Part shown: piece by piece, positions 24,848 to 37,513 of the stretch | Layout of the letters: every line of letters begins with the position of its first letter | How positions within the stretch are numbered: position 1 is the stretch's first letter | NCBI GenBank assembly: GCA_037501455.1 | Contig: CM074858.1 | Span: 88,944,501 to 89,008,500, forward strand | Reading direction: 5' to 3' | From: Lantana camara | Lineage: Eukaryota; Streptophyta; Magnoliopsida; Lamiales; Verbenaceae | Length of the DNA stretch: 64,000 nt | Notes under the pieces: model-generated | Seen by the model: only the letters and a program-made list of their open reading frames with translations | Database searches by the model: none | Told to the model about the DNA's origin: nothing | Position numbers and translations under genes: made by a program

Positions 24848-27440
24848 TTAATCTCCTCGAGTACTGGGGGTCAGTTCAAACTCTAGCTCGAAGATTGACT
24901 CGAATTTAGGTTCAAAGAGTGATTCTAACAGCACCTCGACTGCATCTTCCAATAACAAAATGACCGATGAGCAGGTAGATATCATGGACGTGTTCGACCC
25001 AATGCTAGAGGAAGAATTTAAAGAGGTTTCGATCGTAGGGATGCTCAAGAGGATGCTCCTTTAACTTTAGGTCGGATGGAATAGGATGAAGAAGATGAGG
25101 AGGAGGAGGATTTTGAGCCGCAAGAGATTTTGGCTAAGGATCTGATGAAGATTTCTTGTAAAATTTCAAGGGACCAGTTTGATGAGTTGAGGGACTTGTT
25201 ATTTGGTGGAGCCCTCAAGTATGGCGGATAAACTATTATTCAACCCAAGAACGAGAATCGAATGACTCATCCCCATGGATTGCATTACCCTCAACTCTCA
25301 TTCGGTCGATTATAACTTTCGCATTCCAATCTCCGTCGCCATTCTTCATTTTTTGAATACACTTAGCATAAGCCTTATCTAGCTGTTGCCTAATTCCTAC
25401 CCCATGATCAACGAGCTTCGGGCTCTGTTAAAGTTTTTGGGCTATAAATCTTCTTTGTATTGCTTGAGTGAGATTTTTTAATCAACTGTGACATTGGAAA
25501 AATCTATTTCATGGCCCGGATACATCCAACTGCAATCGAGATAAAATTTTAGGGTAATTCGATCGTTGACCCCATTAAGTGGCGAGGGATGGAAATAGCA
25601 ATATGTCTTTGTGAAGTGTGAGAAGGGATAGCCGAGGTTAATGAATCGATCCTAGAGTTGGAAACCTTAATCGGCTCTTAACAGAGGAAACACTAGGTGG
25701 CCCAATAATCTGATCTGAGACTTGTGAGAGTTTGGGGCTCTCGAGTTAAAAATTATGGTTGAGGATCAAACGTTGATCGATTTAGGACTTGCTCCAGGCG
25801 TACAAGGAGACTTTGACCCTGGTACTCGATGGAAAACTCTCTTAAGGTCATACCTTACGCGTTTTCTTTCTTATCGTGTATATTTGTATCTAGTCCTATG
25901 TTAAGTTGTGGATCGAATGCCTTAACTCGATTTATTTTACGGATCAACTTATCATGGACGCTCAGTTGGAAGCTCAAATGAAGGAGATGGAAGAATTGAG
26001 GAAGGCTACTGAAAACAAGGGGAAGGTTGGCCCGATTCCTCAAGAAGTTGAGGCACAAAAGAAAGCTTCCTCCGAAGCTCTTCCAAACGTCCTTCAATAC
26101 AGGACTCCTGAATCTCCAAAGAAAAGAGACTCGAGCCATAAGTCAAAATAGCCCTCTTAGAAGACCACTATTTCCAACTCCCATAATTCCAAGAAAACGA
26201 AGCAATGTCATCTCTCCAAGTCCTCAGTCCAGGGTACCCCTTCTAAATCAAAAGAGGTCTAGAAAATTCCAGCAGCTCCTCCCGCCAGACCGCCAACTGT
26301 AACTCCAACCCCCAGTGCATCGATAGTCCTTGCTAGATCCTGAACGCCCCTCTTAGAAAAAAAGAGGCCAATAGGATCTGAGGCTTGGGACCTCAAAGAG
26401 TCTGATATTGAGGCCTTCTTCAAGTATCATAAGCATGCAGAGCCTCACTTTCCAAATAGGATCCATAGTGTTGACTTCGAGGGGAACTTAAGGAAAATTA
26501 GCATCACCCCTCGAGACTATAGAGTTATGGGGGCGATTTACTCCTTGATCGAGACAGAGGTGGACCATTGAGAGCAGTAGGAAGCCACTAACAAGGAGAT
26601 GGAGGCATAAGTTGTGACCAAGGGAGTTGGGGTATAAACTTTTCTTTTTCTCTTATGATTTTGCTATCTTGTGGATCCATAGATACACTCTCAATCTTTT
26701 TGCTCTTTCTCAGTTCATGCAGGATCTCTTTCATATCACCTCAAGGGCGTATGTGTACAAGGTTGCAAGGATGGATCTCGAGGTGGGGGTCAAGGGTCTT
26801 CAAGAGCAGTTGGCACATAATGAGCAAAAACTAAAAGAAACTAAATTTGTTAAGTCTCAACTCTAGCATAGCTTGTTCGAGGCGACCATGAAACTCTCTA
26901 GCATTGAAATGAAATTGTAGACTGTCAAGAAAAATCTCGCAAATGACCTCGAGAATGAGAGTGTTGCTCACGCGGCCAAGGTCAAAAGATTGGCGAGAAG
27001 AAAGGTGCCCAACTTAGTATCCACTGGTGTTGTCATGAATTGGGTCGTCGGAATGTCAAAAGAAGTATGGGGCATATAAGTTCATGAGATAGAAGGAATT
27101 CTAAAAGGCTTCCCCCATAGTCAGGCTCTAAGTTATACTTGGCTTAAGTCTGTGCAGCAGGCCATTTGCCCTTTGACTATGATTAAAACAAGACTAGTTC
27201 GTTGTGCCAAACCCTTAGAGCCAGAGCCTGACTGGACCAACGATGAGTGTAACTTTGGCGTCTATTTGGCTCAATCAATGTATATGAATACCGAGGAAGA
27301 GGTGAATAGGATGCCCCCAACAATCGATGTTGGAGGGACCTTCACCCATGAAGAAATATTTCCAGAGCTATTTTGTTCCGAGGCAATTTGCAACATAGAG
27401 AAAGGAATCAGTAGTGGTTTGCAGAAAGCTAGGAGGTGAG
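24848..27440 (+). pseudogene. Antisense extra ORF of Tat-type element, decayed
   Basis: Plus-strand coding remnants opposite to pol. A Ser-rich acidic part (about 24860-25110) is followed by a block at about 25270-25480 containing N-F-R-I-P-I-S-V-A-I-L-H-F-L-N-T-L and L-P-N-S-Y-P-M-I-N-E-L-R-A-L. That block resembles the Pfam 'putative gypsy type transposon' domain carried by plant Tat elements. A Lys/Glu-rich coiled-coil-like part comes at about 25955-26150 and again at 26760-26990, and a C-terminal part ends at 27440. A likely intron runs from about 26632 (GTATAAAC) to 26712 (TTTCTCAG). There are many stops. The family call is by eye from short stretches. Confidence 0.6.
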
Positions 27441-27923
27441 CCAACCCTACTCCTGGGCTGAGATTAAAGCATTCCAAAATTTGACTGTTTATCTCATTTA
27501 ATTTCAAAATTTTAAGTTGTAGGTCGGTCGCTAGGGCCTTTTCATTAGTTTTGATGTGCTCTAAATCCAGTTGTAAATAAGTAGGGGTTCCAGCATGATT
27601 TTCTCCCATTGAAACAATCCAAAATGTATCTCATTTTAGAATGTAATTAATTTCAATGTTTATGTTTTTTGAACTTGCTTTCCTTTGTACTGCTTAAATT
27701 TATTTATTTGTCTTTGAATTTTATCGTTTGTACATTTCAAGAGGGTTGTGGGAGTGTTTCTGCCCCCATCGGATATCAATGCGTAGTTTGTGCATATAAA
27801 AATAAAACTCGACTAAGTAAAAGATCAAACAAATATGAATTCATTTTATTTATTCAAGAAACTTACATGTGGTTGAGCAAAAACATAAACATAGAAATTT
27901 TTTAAATTATGATCATTCCATGA
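27441..27923. other. Spacer between antisense ORF and integrase end
   Basis: AT-rich, no recognisable coding or repeat feature. By position it separates the convergent antisense ORF and pol of the Tat-type element. Confidence 0.5.
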
Positions 27924-29120
27924 TCAAGGTAGGGTCTTCCCGTTGAGTTGTTCGAGATGGTAAGACTGATTTTTTCCAATCTTCACCACTCGAAAAGGCA
28001 CTGCCCAATTCTCGCCGAGCTTGCCCACTTGCTTTGTTACTTCTATCTTTTTTAGTATAAGGCTACCGACTTGGAAGGTTCTAGGTCGGAGATGTTTGTT
28101 ATACAATCGAGCTATAGTGGTGCGATACTATTGCTTTCGCTTGTACCCCTTTTCTCTTCTCTCTTCAATCGTATCCAGGTCGAATGCCCTATTTTCGTTG
28201 TTCCGATCCAACTAATAGAGGGACACTCGAGTAGCCTCATGTATAATTTTGGCAGGTATCTGGCTTTAGATCCATAGACCATCGAGGACAGGGTCAAGCC
28301 GGTAGTCGTCCAAGGCACAATTCGATAGGCCCTTAGAACACCATCTAGTTCATCAACCTAGGGCTCCTTTTGTAATAACGTGATTAGTGACCTCTGCTTG
28401 ACCATTAGCCTATGGATAACAGACCAACGTAAGCCTCTAACTTATACTAAAATTCGAGTAATAAAACTTCAATTGAGCACTTCTCAATTGGGGCCTGTTA
28501 TCGCAGATCAATACTTTAGGAACACCAAAACAATTAATGATGTTTATCCAAATGAAGTTTCGAATCACATGAAAACTGATTTTTGGTACAGCAAGTGCTT
28601 CGACCCATTTTGTGAAGTATTTGAGGGCTACAATGACGAATTATCTTTGTTTTGACGCTAGAGGAAATGGACCAATAATGTTGATACCCCACTGATCAAA
28701 AGGCCACGTGACATCGATTGATATCATCTTAGTTGGATGTTGGTGGGGTATGGTAGCATGCCGTTGGCATCATTTGACAAATTTTGCTACATCTTTTGGA
28801 AGGGTGGGGCAATAAAAACCAGACCTAGAGACCTTTTCGGCTAGAGATCGATCTGTAGCATGATTCCCATAGTTCCCATTGTGAATTTCTTCTAGGACTT
28901 CTTGTGTTTGTGCAGGTCGGAGACATTGCTTTATAGGTCCAATGAATGACCTCTTGTACAAACGCCCTTCTGGATCAAGTAAATAACTAGCTGGTCTATA
29001 TCTTACACGTTTGGCCTCGCAGGGTTGTTTGACAAAATCCCATCTCTCAGGTACAATACCTATTTGTGAAGCCAGAAAGGCTTTGTAGGGTCGATTGAAT
29101 TGATGTCCCAGCATACTCAA
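27924..29120 (-). pseudogene. Tat-type integrase pseudogene
   Basis: From the top: integrase zinc-finger region with the H-N-G-N-Y-G-N-H-A-T-D-R-S-L segment (about 28840-28890) and F-Y-C-P-T-L-P-K-D-V. The core keeps D-V-T-W-P-F-D-Q-W-G-I-N-I-I-G-P-F (about 28670-28720), a C-D-N Asp (about 28510) and N-G-Q-A-E-V-T-N (about 28395). The C-terminal part reads R-T-F-Q-V-G-S-L-I and ends at about 27924. Stops and frameshifts interrupt it. It would insert the cDNA in a live element. Confidence 0.82.
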
Positions 29121-29164
29121 TCAATTTTCCTAGTCGAGGAGGTCAGGAAGGTTATCGATCTATC

Positions 29165-29680
29165 TCACGTACCCCTCAAACCATTTATAAATTTTGATAG
29201 GGCATCGACTTGAGTGTTTTCCTCTCGAGGGACCTGTTCCAAATGAAATTCCTTAAAATCATCTGCTAATGCGTTGGCTAAAGTTAGATAATGGATCATG
29301 GTCTCTTTTGAGCCTCGTACTCTCCGTTGAATTGACTCGCAATCAATTGAGAATTTGTGATCCCAATTAAGCTCTTGATCTTTCTTGGCCATTTTCAGTC
29401 ATGCCATTAAGGTTTCATACTTAGCTTCATTATTAGTGGCCGAAAAGTCCAGTCCAATGGCGAATTCGAGCTTGTTACCATGCAAGCTATATAGGGATAC
29501 CCCAATTACTCCATCGAAAGAGGTCGAGGAGACATTGACCGCCAGTGTCCACAAAGGAGCGATGTAGGCGCCAGTGGTAGTGCTATCCTTTTTGACCAAG
29601 TAGTGGACCAGTACCTGTGCTTGATAAGCTGCTCGAGGTTGAGATATATCAGACTGTCCAATTTCAATTACCCATATCAC
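29165..29680 (-). pseudogene. Tat-type RNase H pseudogene
   Basis: Two overlapping-frame pieces. The upper one contains G-V-I-G-V-S-L-Y-S and F-S-A-T-N-N-E-A-K-Y-E-T-L (about 29400-29510), typical of the second RNase H domain in Tat elements. The lower one continues with E-Q-V-P-R-E-E-N-T-Q-V-D-A-L-S-K (about 29190-29240), the usual end of the domain. Confidence 0.8.
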
Positions 29681-30189
29681 TCACTGACCTGAAACCTCAA
29701 GCTTGTCTAAGACCTACTTTAAGGCTTGGTTAGTCAAGACTATCATTGGATGAGCTTGGAAATATGGTGGAAGTTTGCGTGCAGTGTGAACTACAGCCAA
29801 CACAAACTTCTCGATCTTCAATTACCTGACTTTTGGGCCATGAACGATCTTGCTAACATAATAAACGGGCATATGCTTTCCATCTCTAATCACCACAATG
29901 GCCAAGATGATAGTCTCTACAGACATTGCCAGATATATGTATAGAGGTTTGCCATCAACCAATTTTGTTAGTAGAGGTGGAGAAGTGAGATAGGCTTTCA
30001 GCTACTCAAACGCTTGATCACATTTTTTCGTCCATTCAAACTGCTTGACGTTGCATAAAATTTTGAAAAAAATGAAAGGTTATTTTCTAAGGATCTGGAG
30101 ATAAAGCGATTGAGAGAAATTATGCATCCGACCAAGCGCTAAACATGCCTGATTTGCAAGATCTTTGTGAGATTTGCCTCGATTTCTCT
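29681..30189 (-). pseudogene. Tat-type connection and first RNase H region, decayed
   Basis: Lies between the RT thumb and the second RNase H, where Tat elements have the ordinary gypsy RNase H. I see only fragments, for example a segment near 29870-29900 matching the usual V-Y-Y-V-S-K type motif in reverse complement (ACATAATAAACGGGCATATG). No continuous frame survives. Confidence 0.5.
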
Positions 30190-30830
30190 TTAGCTTACCA
30201 TATAACCCAGGAATTTCCCTCTTTCGACCCCGAACGTGCATTTTTTAGGGTAGAGCTTAAGGTTATATTTGTGTAGGAGTTCAAAAGACCAAGACAGGTG
30301 CTCAAGATGATACTCAGCCTTTTTGCTTTTCACGATTATGTAATCTTCGTAGACATTCATAGTCCACCTGATCTCTGGCTCGAACACCTTGTTGATAGTT
30401 CTTTGATAAGTAGCGCCCGCATTCTTAAGCCCAAATAGCATTACTTTGAAGTAATAGATGCCATTAAAACACAATAAAGACGATCTTTTTCTCATCCTCG
30501 GGTGCTATGAAGATTTGATAATAGCCTTAAAAAGCATCCACCAGACTTATCATTTGTAACCCGCAATAGAGTCGACTAGCTGGTCGAACCTGGGTAGAGG
30601 ATAAGGGTCAATTAGGGGGACCTTGTTTAGGTTGGTAAAATCATTGCACATGTACAAATTATCCCCAGGTTTAGGCATGAGCATGTTGTTACAGAGCCAA
30701 TACATATACTGGATTGGATTAACATTGCCCACATTGAGTAGCTTGTTGACTTCTTGTTCGATGATCCCATTTCAAGCAGTACTTTGAGTGCACAAATTTT
30801 GTTTGATTGGATTAAAGGACATATCAACAT
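30190..30830 (-). pseudogene. Tat-type reverse transcriptase pseudogene
   Basis: Upper part: K-P-G-D-N-L-Y-M-C-N-D-F-T-N-L-N-K and P-Y-P-L-P-R-F-D-Q-L-V-D (about 30560-30670), the RT fingers of gypsy elements. Lower part: Y-Y-F-K-V-M-L-F-G-L-K-N-A-G-A-T-Y-Q-R, then the catalytic box at 30340-30351, which reads Y-E-D-Y instead of Y-V-D-D, so one catalytic Asp is lost. It ends with K-C-T-F-G-V and F-L-G-Y-M-V-S. Confidence 0.85.
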
Positions 30831-31016
30831 TTAGATAATTCTCGATCACATTCCAATCGACACCTACTAGATCGGAGGAACTCCAAACACAGACATCAAC
30901 ATTGTCTCTCAAAAACTAAATTAGAAGACACTGTTCTTTTCCCGACCGGCTAGTTTTGACTTAGGTTATCTTTTTGGGTAGTCTCGGAACAATCTATATT
31001 GTCTCGGTTCTTCCAA

Positions 31017-31604
31017 CTACTTTGATTCTACTATCCTCCTACCTTTTCCTTTGATTAGTATGATTAGAATACATTTTGCTAGAATGCTCCGAGACGGATG
31101 GAGTTGAATCAATAAAGTCATCTTTCTGATGTCGTCAATTTCCAAAACTAGAACCATATTTCCACTCAGCATTTTTACCTTTTCCATATAAATCAAGTAG
31201 CATGCCCAAGGAGTCACGACATCGCATATCAGCTCACGTATTCGAGCCAAAGTGGGGATTTTAATCAATTGATGTTAGGCCGAAATGACTGCATGGAAGT
31301 CGATGAGCCCTCGTCTTCCAAAGATAATGTTATGGGCTGAGGGCATGTCAACCACAAGGTATTTGACCTCTTTTGTGGCTTGCCTGGGTAACGTTCCTAT
31401 GGAAGTAACCAATTTTACTCAACCCCTTGGGTAGACTTCAGCCTCCACCAAAACTTTTTGAAGGAGTTTTGATAGGATCAAGCTGTAAATCTCTATGCAA
31501 TTCATTTTAACAAGAGTAGAGTAAAGGATAATGTTGCTAGAACTTCCATTATCGGCGAAAATTTTTGTTACAGTAATATTTGATACATCGAGAGGGACCA
31601 CCAT
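31017..31604 (-). pseudogene. Tat-type protease region pseudogene
   Basis: A retropepsin-like motif F-A-D-N-G-S-S-S-N-I-I-L at about 31530-31565, where many Tat elements have V-D-N-G-S-S-A-D-I-L. About 350 bases further along the minus strand is the conserved post-protease segment with I-K-I-P-T (about 31262) and A-C-Y-L. It is broken into separate frames. Confidence 0.75.
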
Positions 31605-31778
31605 CGGACAACTAGGTGTTATGCCCTCCCATGTGGCACTTTCCTCAAGTCCCTATCGCTAAAGATTATGTCTTGGTCAAGCCATTCCTCTCGAGGTTCC
31701 ACATGCATCACATCCTGGGGCCCAAAAAAACTTCAAGCTACCTCTCGCCTAGTGCACTTTCAAGCAGTCTTTGAGTCC

Positions 31779-34726
31779 TGTAGCACCCCGCACGGGGGGT
31801 CACCACATCCCCCACACCTAAGACCAATCCACATACGAGATGGGAAACCTGTACATGAACCAAACAGAGGCGAACGGGAGACTGATAGACTCATACCTAA
31901 ACTAGGTGGGACGTAGACCCTGCAAATGAAAACAAACCCCAAAACAAAATACGTATGCGGAAGTTAAACATTCATTCAAATAATAAAGCACAAGCAACAA
32001 GTGACGAGTTCAACTAGCATAGATACCTAATCCCGAATATAACAATAATCATTTATGCAAACGAGTTCAAACTGTTTCCTAGAAGCCTGTCCCGAATTCA
32101 TATTACATAATTCAAACAAAGCTTACATGAACATACTAACATACTTATACAGAATTCAAATCGTATGAAATGCAACAGACCCAAACAAACGAAAGACACA
32201 ATCGACTCCAAGGACTCGACTTGCCGCCTAGCTCGAACTCCACACAAAACCTGCACACTAAAAACAAAAGGGGAGAGGGGCCAGTCACATGGACTGATTG
32301 AGGGGCTACCCATACACGCTACATATATATAAGGAGCGAAGCACATTCAATCACACAGTTCATGAACTCAGGGATAGTTTTTGCACACCAAATTTTGCCC
32401 GTGATACATATATATAGGAATTTCTTAACAAAACTTAACTTGACAGATTCATACATATCAAACATTACAAATCATATCAAATCTTATCAAAACATTCATA
32501 TGTTAGCTTATACTTTCAAAAGACCCATATTTTATCTTAATTATGAGTCTATCCCCGTTTCACGAACTTAACAGAGGATACATACAAAATGTACGAGTAA
32601 CAAATCCCATCTTGTGCTCCTCATACGAATCATACATATCAGAACAAAACAGACAAATCAGACATACCTCCTTCTCCGGTGATGGAAGGATTGCGCGACC
32701 CTAACCATCCAAGCAGAAGAGGGGAGCGCGCACACTCAAATCCTCAGGGTCCCATCCCCCTACAAAACCTCCGGGTGGGTTTCGGGTTAGTCCTATCAAG
32801 TTGGAGACCATACCTAGGCAGAGCCCGACTTCCTGACGCCGTCCCGGGATTCCTAGCCAACAGTCTCTGTGGCCCAACATACAGACGGACAAAACAGAAC
32901 AGAGCAAATAACCCGCTACAGAACAAAACGTAACATAACTTACAGAACATACCTTACCTTGTAGCTCTCGGCTCATAAGAGGCACACGGTTCGAAGCATA
33001 GTTAATGTTGCAACCATAACAAATCAGAACAAACCAAGACAAGCGTACATAGGCTCGTACACAACGTATCATACTTGTAAAGTCTTAACAAATTCATAAA
33101 GTTCCATATCTCGGACGTATTTATATATACTTCAGGTTATAGTTCACATGCATAGAAAATGAGCACGTTTCATAGGGTTTAACTATAACCTCACCTCAGC
33201 TTACACAAACGGAACCAAGAACGAGACGATTGATCAACCCCAAAATCAACACAGCTAACGAAACACCACCCCGGGTGCACCTGGACAAACTAAAGGCAAA
33301 ACACAAAGCTTAGACCCAAAGGATGAACCACATAGACGCACGGCGTATGCATAGGTATATAAGAGATACAATTACATAGACAAAGTTCATATTCAAACTC
33401 GTTTCGTGCAAAGAAATGCATTTCATAACTTAACATATGCATAAACAAATTAAGGCATGCTCATGTGCAAAATTAATGCAAATAAGGGCAATCGAAATAC
33501 ATATAGAGGCACTTAGTCATTTAAGAACACATAACACATTCTAACATTTAATAACATACCATAAATTCACATATCATATTATATTACATCATATATTGAG
33601 CACATTGTATGAAGGGATCAAGATCGGGGAGAGAAAAGGCCAAAGAAATGGGTTAACAGACAAAACAGAACACAACCACACCTCAGGGGACCCGAACGAC
33701 CGTTCGGATCATCCCCTTACTAGGCCGAACGGCCGTTCAGGTGTACAGAAGGTCACCACCAGTGGAAACGGCCATTCGGAATAACAAAAGGACTCCAGAA
33801 AGGCCATTCTCGGCCGTGGCAACATAAGGGGAAGCTAACCCCCGGAACTGCCGTTCTCCCCTTAAAGGGGAGCCCGAACGGCCGTTCACAAGCTCAAAAA
33901 GTCACAATCATGGTTGCTCGAGACGCAGCAGCCACGAGAAACAACAAAGCTCCTAAAAAGGCAACAAACAACCATGAAACAATCCAAAATTAACACCACG
34001 AAGCAAGCATAATACGTAGGTCACATAAATATAACTTAGAGCTCCCTAAACGAGCTCAAACACCCAAAATCCCAAACCCAACACTATTTATCATCTCCCC
34101 AAATAAGCCACTTAGATAATAAATCACACCACGAAATGCTCGTAGAATCGAAGCACGTAATGAGAGGAATACAAATCTTACCTTGACTCTTCGATCGGGT
34201 GGTCGGATGAAGCAAGCTCGAGCTCCGAAGCTTGAATGGCCAAAAGGGGGTTTTTCTCTTCTTCTTCTTCTTCTCCTCTCTCTCTTGTTCATGTGAAGAA
34301 TGAGGGAAAAGAAAGGGATTGTCCCTTTTTTTGGTCAAGAAATGAGTCGGGCAAAATGGGCAGGGTCAAATGATATCCGGTCCATTCAGATCGGATTTTA
34401 AAACGGTAGGGTAATCGAATGGCTTTAGAAAATAAAAGGTTAATCCATTGAGTCCAAATCATTGAAACGAACTCAATGATAAGGTTAGAATTCGAATTCG
34501 AATCCCTGAGCTCAAGGTAACCACGAATGCTCAAACACCCTAATTACATTAGGTCCCTAATTTACAAATATTGGACGATTGAGTCCAAGTATATTTCATA
34601 CCTAAGGCATACGAATAAAATACAAATTGATACGTAAGGCATACGAATTCAGATAAGTCACGAAAATATAGAATTAAACGCTCTCGTGACTTCATACCTG
34701 GTTTGCCGAAGAAACGGGGTGTCACA
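31779..34726 (-). mobile_element. 3' LTR of gypsy E
   Basis: A 2,948-bp LTR with the same terminal sequences as the F LTR family but clearly different inside. It carries six GAACGGCCGTTC-like palindromes (33693-33887) and a CTT-rich tract at about 34255-34285. Confidence 0.9.
33693..33887. repeat. Array of CGAACGGCCGTTCG-like palindromes in gypsy E LTR
   Basis: Units at 33693-33706, 33726-33738, 33764-33779, 33797-33810, 33844-33859 and 33875-33887, irregularly spaced. Confidence 0.82.
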
Positions 34727-34750
34727 ATCTCTCTCCCCCCTCCCAAGAGA
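34727..34750 (-). other. Polypurine tract of gypsy E
   Basis: On the minus strand GGGAGGGGGGAGAGAGAT directly precedes the LTR start TGTGACACCCCG. Confidence 0.8.
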
Positions 34751-36640
34751 ATTGAGTTTCAAGCTCGATTAACTTTCCGTATTCACCCAAGTTCGAGGTT
34801 CATGACGTCCCGACGAGGGTTCGCCTGGTAAGGTCTTCAAGCACAAGGGGTTTGAGTCTCTAAATCGGCTCGGTCATTTGAATTGCTCGATCGACTCGCA
34901 CGATAAATAGGGTCTAAAGACGATTCAACTCTCACCATGTGAGTTCATTTGAGTCAACTCTCGAGCTCAGGTACGCCACTCCATGACCAAGCTCAAACCG
35001 AATCTCCTCCTTGTCCACGATCTGAGGTCCGAAGTGTCTAACATCCGAACCCTCTTCTCGGCCCAACAACTCCTCAAAAGGCTTGTTAGGTTGGTGCAAA
35101 GCACGACCCTCGTCTTACCGAAGCAACACTCTCAAACACTCAAAACTACCCCGAAGGGTAACAAGCAAACAACAAAACAACAAACACGAACAATACTAAA
35201 ATGCATGATGCACGTGATATGTAAGTTTTAGTGTACCGTTCACTGATGGGGAAAATCTTATTTGTGATGATTTGATCAAAGTTGAAGTCCCCTTTGCCCA
35301 CATTTATACCTTGAAGTTCACGATGCACCTTATGCTTCAAATTTCATCCCATCCTTTACCCCACGGTTGTTGTCTCTCTCTAAAAATTCTTTGACTTATA
35401 TCTTCCCCTCTTAAACGTTCTCTTGGTTTTGCTCACGCTCCCCAAAAATTTTGATTCTTCGAACTTCGGTTAATCATTATCACTCTCATAACCTAAATCT
35501 CTTCGCCTGTATATATCTCGTAGAATTTCCAAGAATTAGCCTCACTTTGGAATTATAATCATTCCTCACGAAATTTTCTTTAGGCGTGGAATTATTTTCC
35601 CTACGGCTAGCACTCTTCTTCTTTAGAAATTCTAGAGCCCCGCGAAATCCAAATGAGGCCTCCTAAAAATCTTCTTCAATTCTCTTCTCCAAAGGCACGG
35701 TTAAGTAGAAAGGCATTCACCACCCCACCGAAATTTTAGTTGATCAGGTTTGTCCCCAAGTCCCAAATTGAACCCATGTTGGGTTTGTTTAATTAACACC
35801 GTTAGTCGGACTCCTTGATATTCTTCCTCCATTGTTTGTCATGGATTAGTTCCAGCACCTTCATTATTCTTCGAACCCAAGCTCCCAATGAATCACGCCC
35901 TATGCCGGGTAGAATGAACCTACTTGGAACTTAACCTTTCTTCAAAGTGTACCCCAAATTTCGAATCTTCTACCTTGCACGTAACTCTCCCAAACCAACT
36001 TTTCTAGTCAATCCACTCTTCCAGGTCTTCAACCTTGTATGTTGATTTTATCCAAATCGATCCCTTACCCCAACTAACTCTTCCAAATCCTCTCGAACAA
36101 AACTCGATGGTGTAGAAGAAACATCACCCTAACAGTAGACACTAAATATGCATATCGGGTTAAAGTGTAAATGGGATGCATCACATTGTTTCCACTCAGC
36201 ACATAAGAACATTATAAATAACAATTATGGCATGACAAATAAATAAATGCAAAATTTTAAATATGTTATGAATGCACGTGTCATGGATGTAAATACCTCC
36301 ATCCTTAGATTCACGTTTGTTTCCGATTCGAAGCCTTTGATCTTGTTTCCATTGTTTGTTAGTCTTGGATTGATCACAGTCGAAAACCGTGTGTTCCTTT
36401 GATCTGCGCGTAGTACTTCTTCAGTCGATCCTAACACGTGTTGTAAGCATGGTTGGTTCCTCCATAATAGGCACACGGTTGTGGTTCTTTCCTTGGTTTC
36501 GAAGAATTCCTAACCTTATGTTTTTTTCCTGAATCCTTTTCTTTGCTTGGGTACCGAGATGTTGAAATCTTTCCTCCATTTGTAGATTCGAGCATAATCC
36601 CAATTCATCTCTCGATCTCGAATGCTCTTCTTCCTTGCCT
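34751..36640 (-). other. Internal remnant of gypsy E without recognisable pol
   Basis: No conserved RT, RNase H or integrase motif is visible on either strand in this 1.9 kb. It lies where pol should be, so pol has been deleted or replaced by sequence I cannot identify. Short open frames (for example 36225-36476 minus) have no recognisable product. Confidence 0.55.
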
Positions 36641-36657
36641 CTTGTTATTCTTCGATT

Positions 36658-37248
36658 TTAAACCCATAAAGCTTTCATTGTAGCTTTATCCCAGGTGCTC
36701 GTGTCCTCCACAATTAAGGCCTCCTTGAACTCATCCCGAAGTCCTTCCATGAAGTACCAAGTCTTCATCTCTTCATTGTTCATCATATGAGGCACGTAAG
36801 TGCCTAAACTCTCGAACTCTTCAAGGTACTCCATGACCGTTTTGTCTCCTTGTTTTAGTGTACGGAACTCTTCAAACCTTTGGTCTTGTAGAATAACCGG
36901 TGTATACCATTTTTCTAAACGCCTGAATGAAGGCATCCCATGTCAATCCTTCGCTCGTTGCTTCAACTTGTGGGATCATTATCTTGCTTGTCCTTGTAGA
37001 AGTAATATGGCAAGGCGAGCCATATCTTGAGAGTTGCACGACCATACTTCGAAGATACTCTCTATTTCTAAAACCCACTCTCCGGCCTGGATATCATCGC
37101 CTTCTCTGAATTGGGGAGGATTGTCGGTCCTGAAGTCATGATACAATGATGCCATCGGATTTTTAGGTTGTAACTCGGCGTGATGTGGCTCTTGATTGTA
37201 ACGATGTCGATGTGATGGTTGATTGAAATCTTGTCGACGTGATGGCAT
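36658..37248 (-). pseudogene. Gypsy E gag pseudogene
   Basis: Starts MPSRRQDF at 37248 and keeps the gypsy Gag pattern F-R-E-G-D-D-I-Q-A-G-E-W (about 37085-37120). The later Gag part, with E-F-R-T-L-K-Q-G-D-K-T-V-M-E-Y and T-S-T-W-D-K-A-T, follows at about 36670-36870. Stops and a frame change near 36930-36980 break it. Confidence 0.8.
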
Positions 37249-37501
37249 CCTGAAAATTCCCACAACTATAATATAGATTTATGCATGTCCGTTAGTACGT
37301 GAGAATGCCATATAAATAAGTCAAGTAAGAGCAACTAGGAAGTGCAATGCATCAAAAGATATAGAGTCAGCAAAATGATAAAATTTCAAATACATATCAT
37401 GGCGAATCAGGATGCAAATGCACACACAAAGCCACATTGTCCTATGTCGTTCGACTTAGATAGACACAACACGACTCTGAACTCAGGTTTTGCAACCTAG
37501 A

Positions 37502-37513
37502 GCTTTGATACCA
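37502..37513 (-). other. Primer binding site of gypsy E (tRNA-iMet, one mismatch)
   Basis: The minus strand reads TGGTATCAAAGC eight bases from the LTR boundary at 37522. Confidence 0.85.

Larger units (their letters stand above)
24104..31778 (-). mobile_element. Decayed Ty3/gypsy element of Tat/Ogre type
   Basis: Minus-strand pol remnants (31604 down to 27924) show protease, RT, RNase H and integrase in gypsy order, with signatures of the non-chromoviral Tat group: protease D-N-G-S-S-S-N-I, RNase H ending T-N-N-E-A-K-Y-E-T-L, and integrase finger G-N-Y-G-N-H-A-T-D-R-S-L-A. An opposite-strand ORF remnant follows pol (about 24850-27440), as in some Tat elements. I cannot place its 3' LTR with confidence, and its gag and 5' LTR are cut off by element E at 31779. 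Confidence 0.75.

Noticed and set aside
32679..33072. Overlapping frames on both strands in E's LTR that look cysteine-rich
   Set aside because: Within an LTR, no domain, not conserved in F's LTR.
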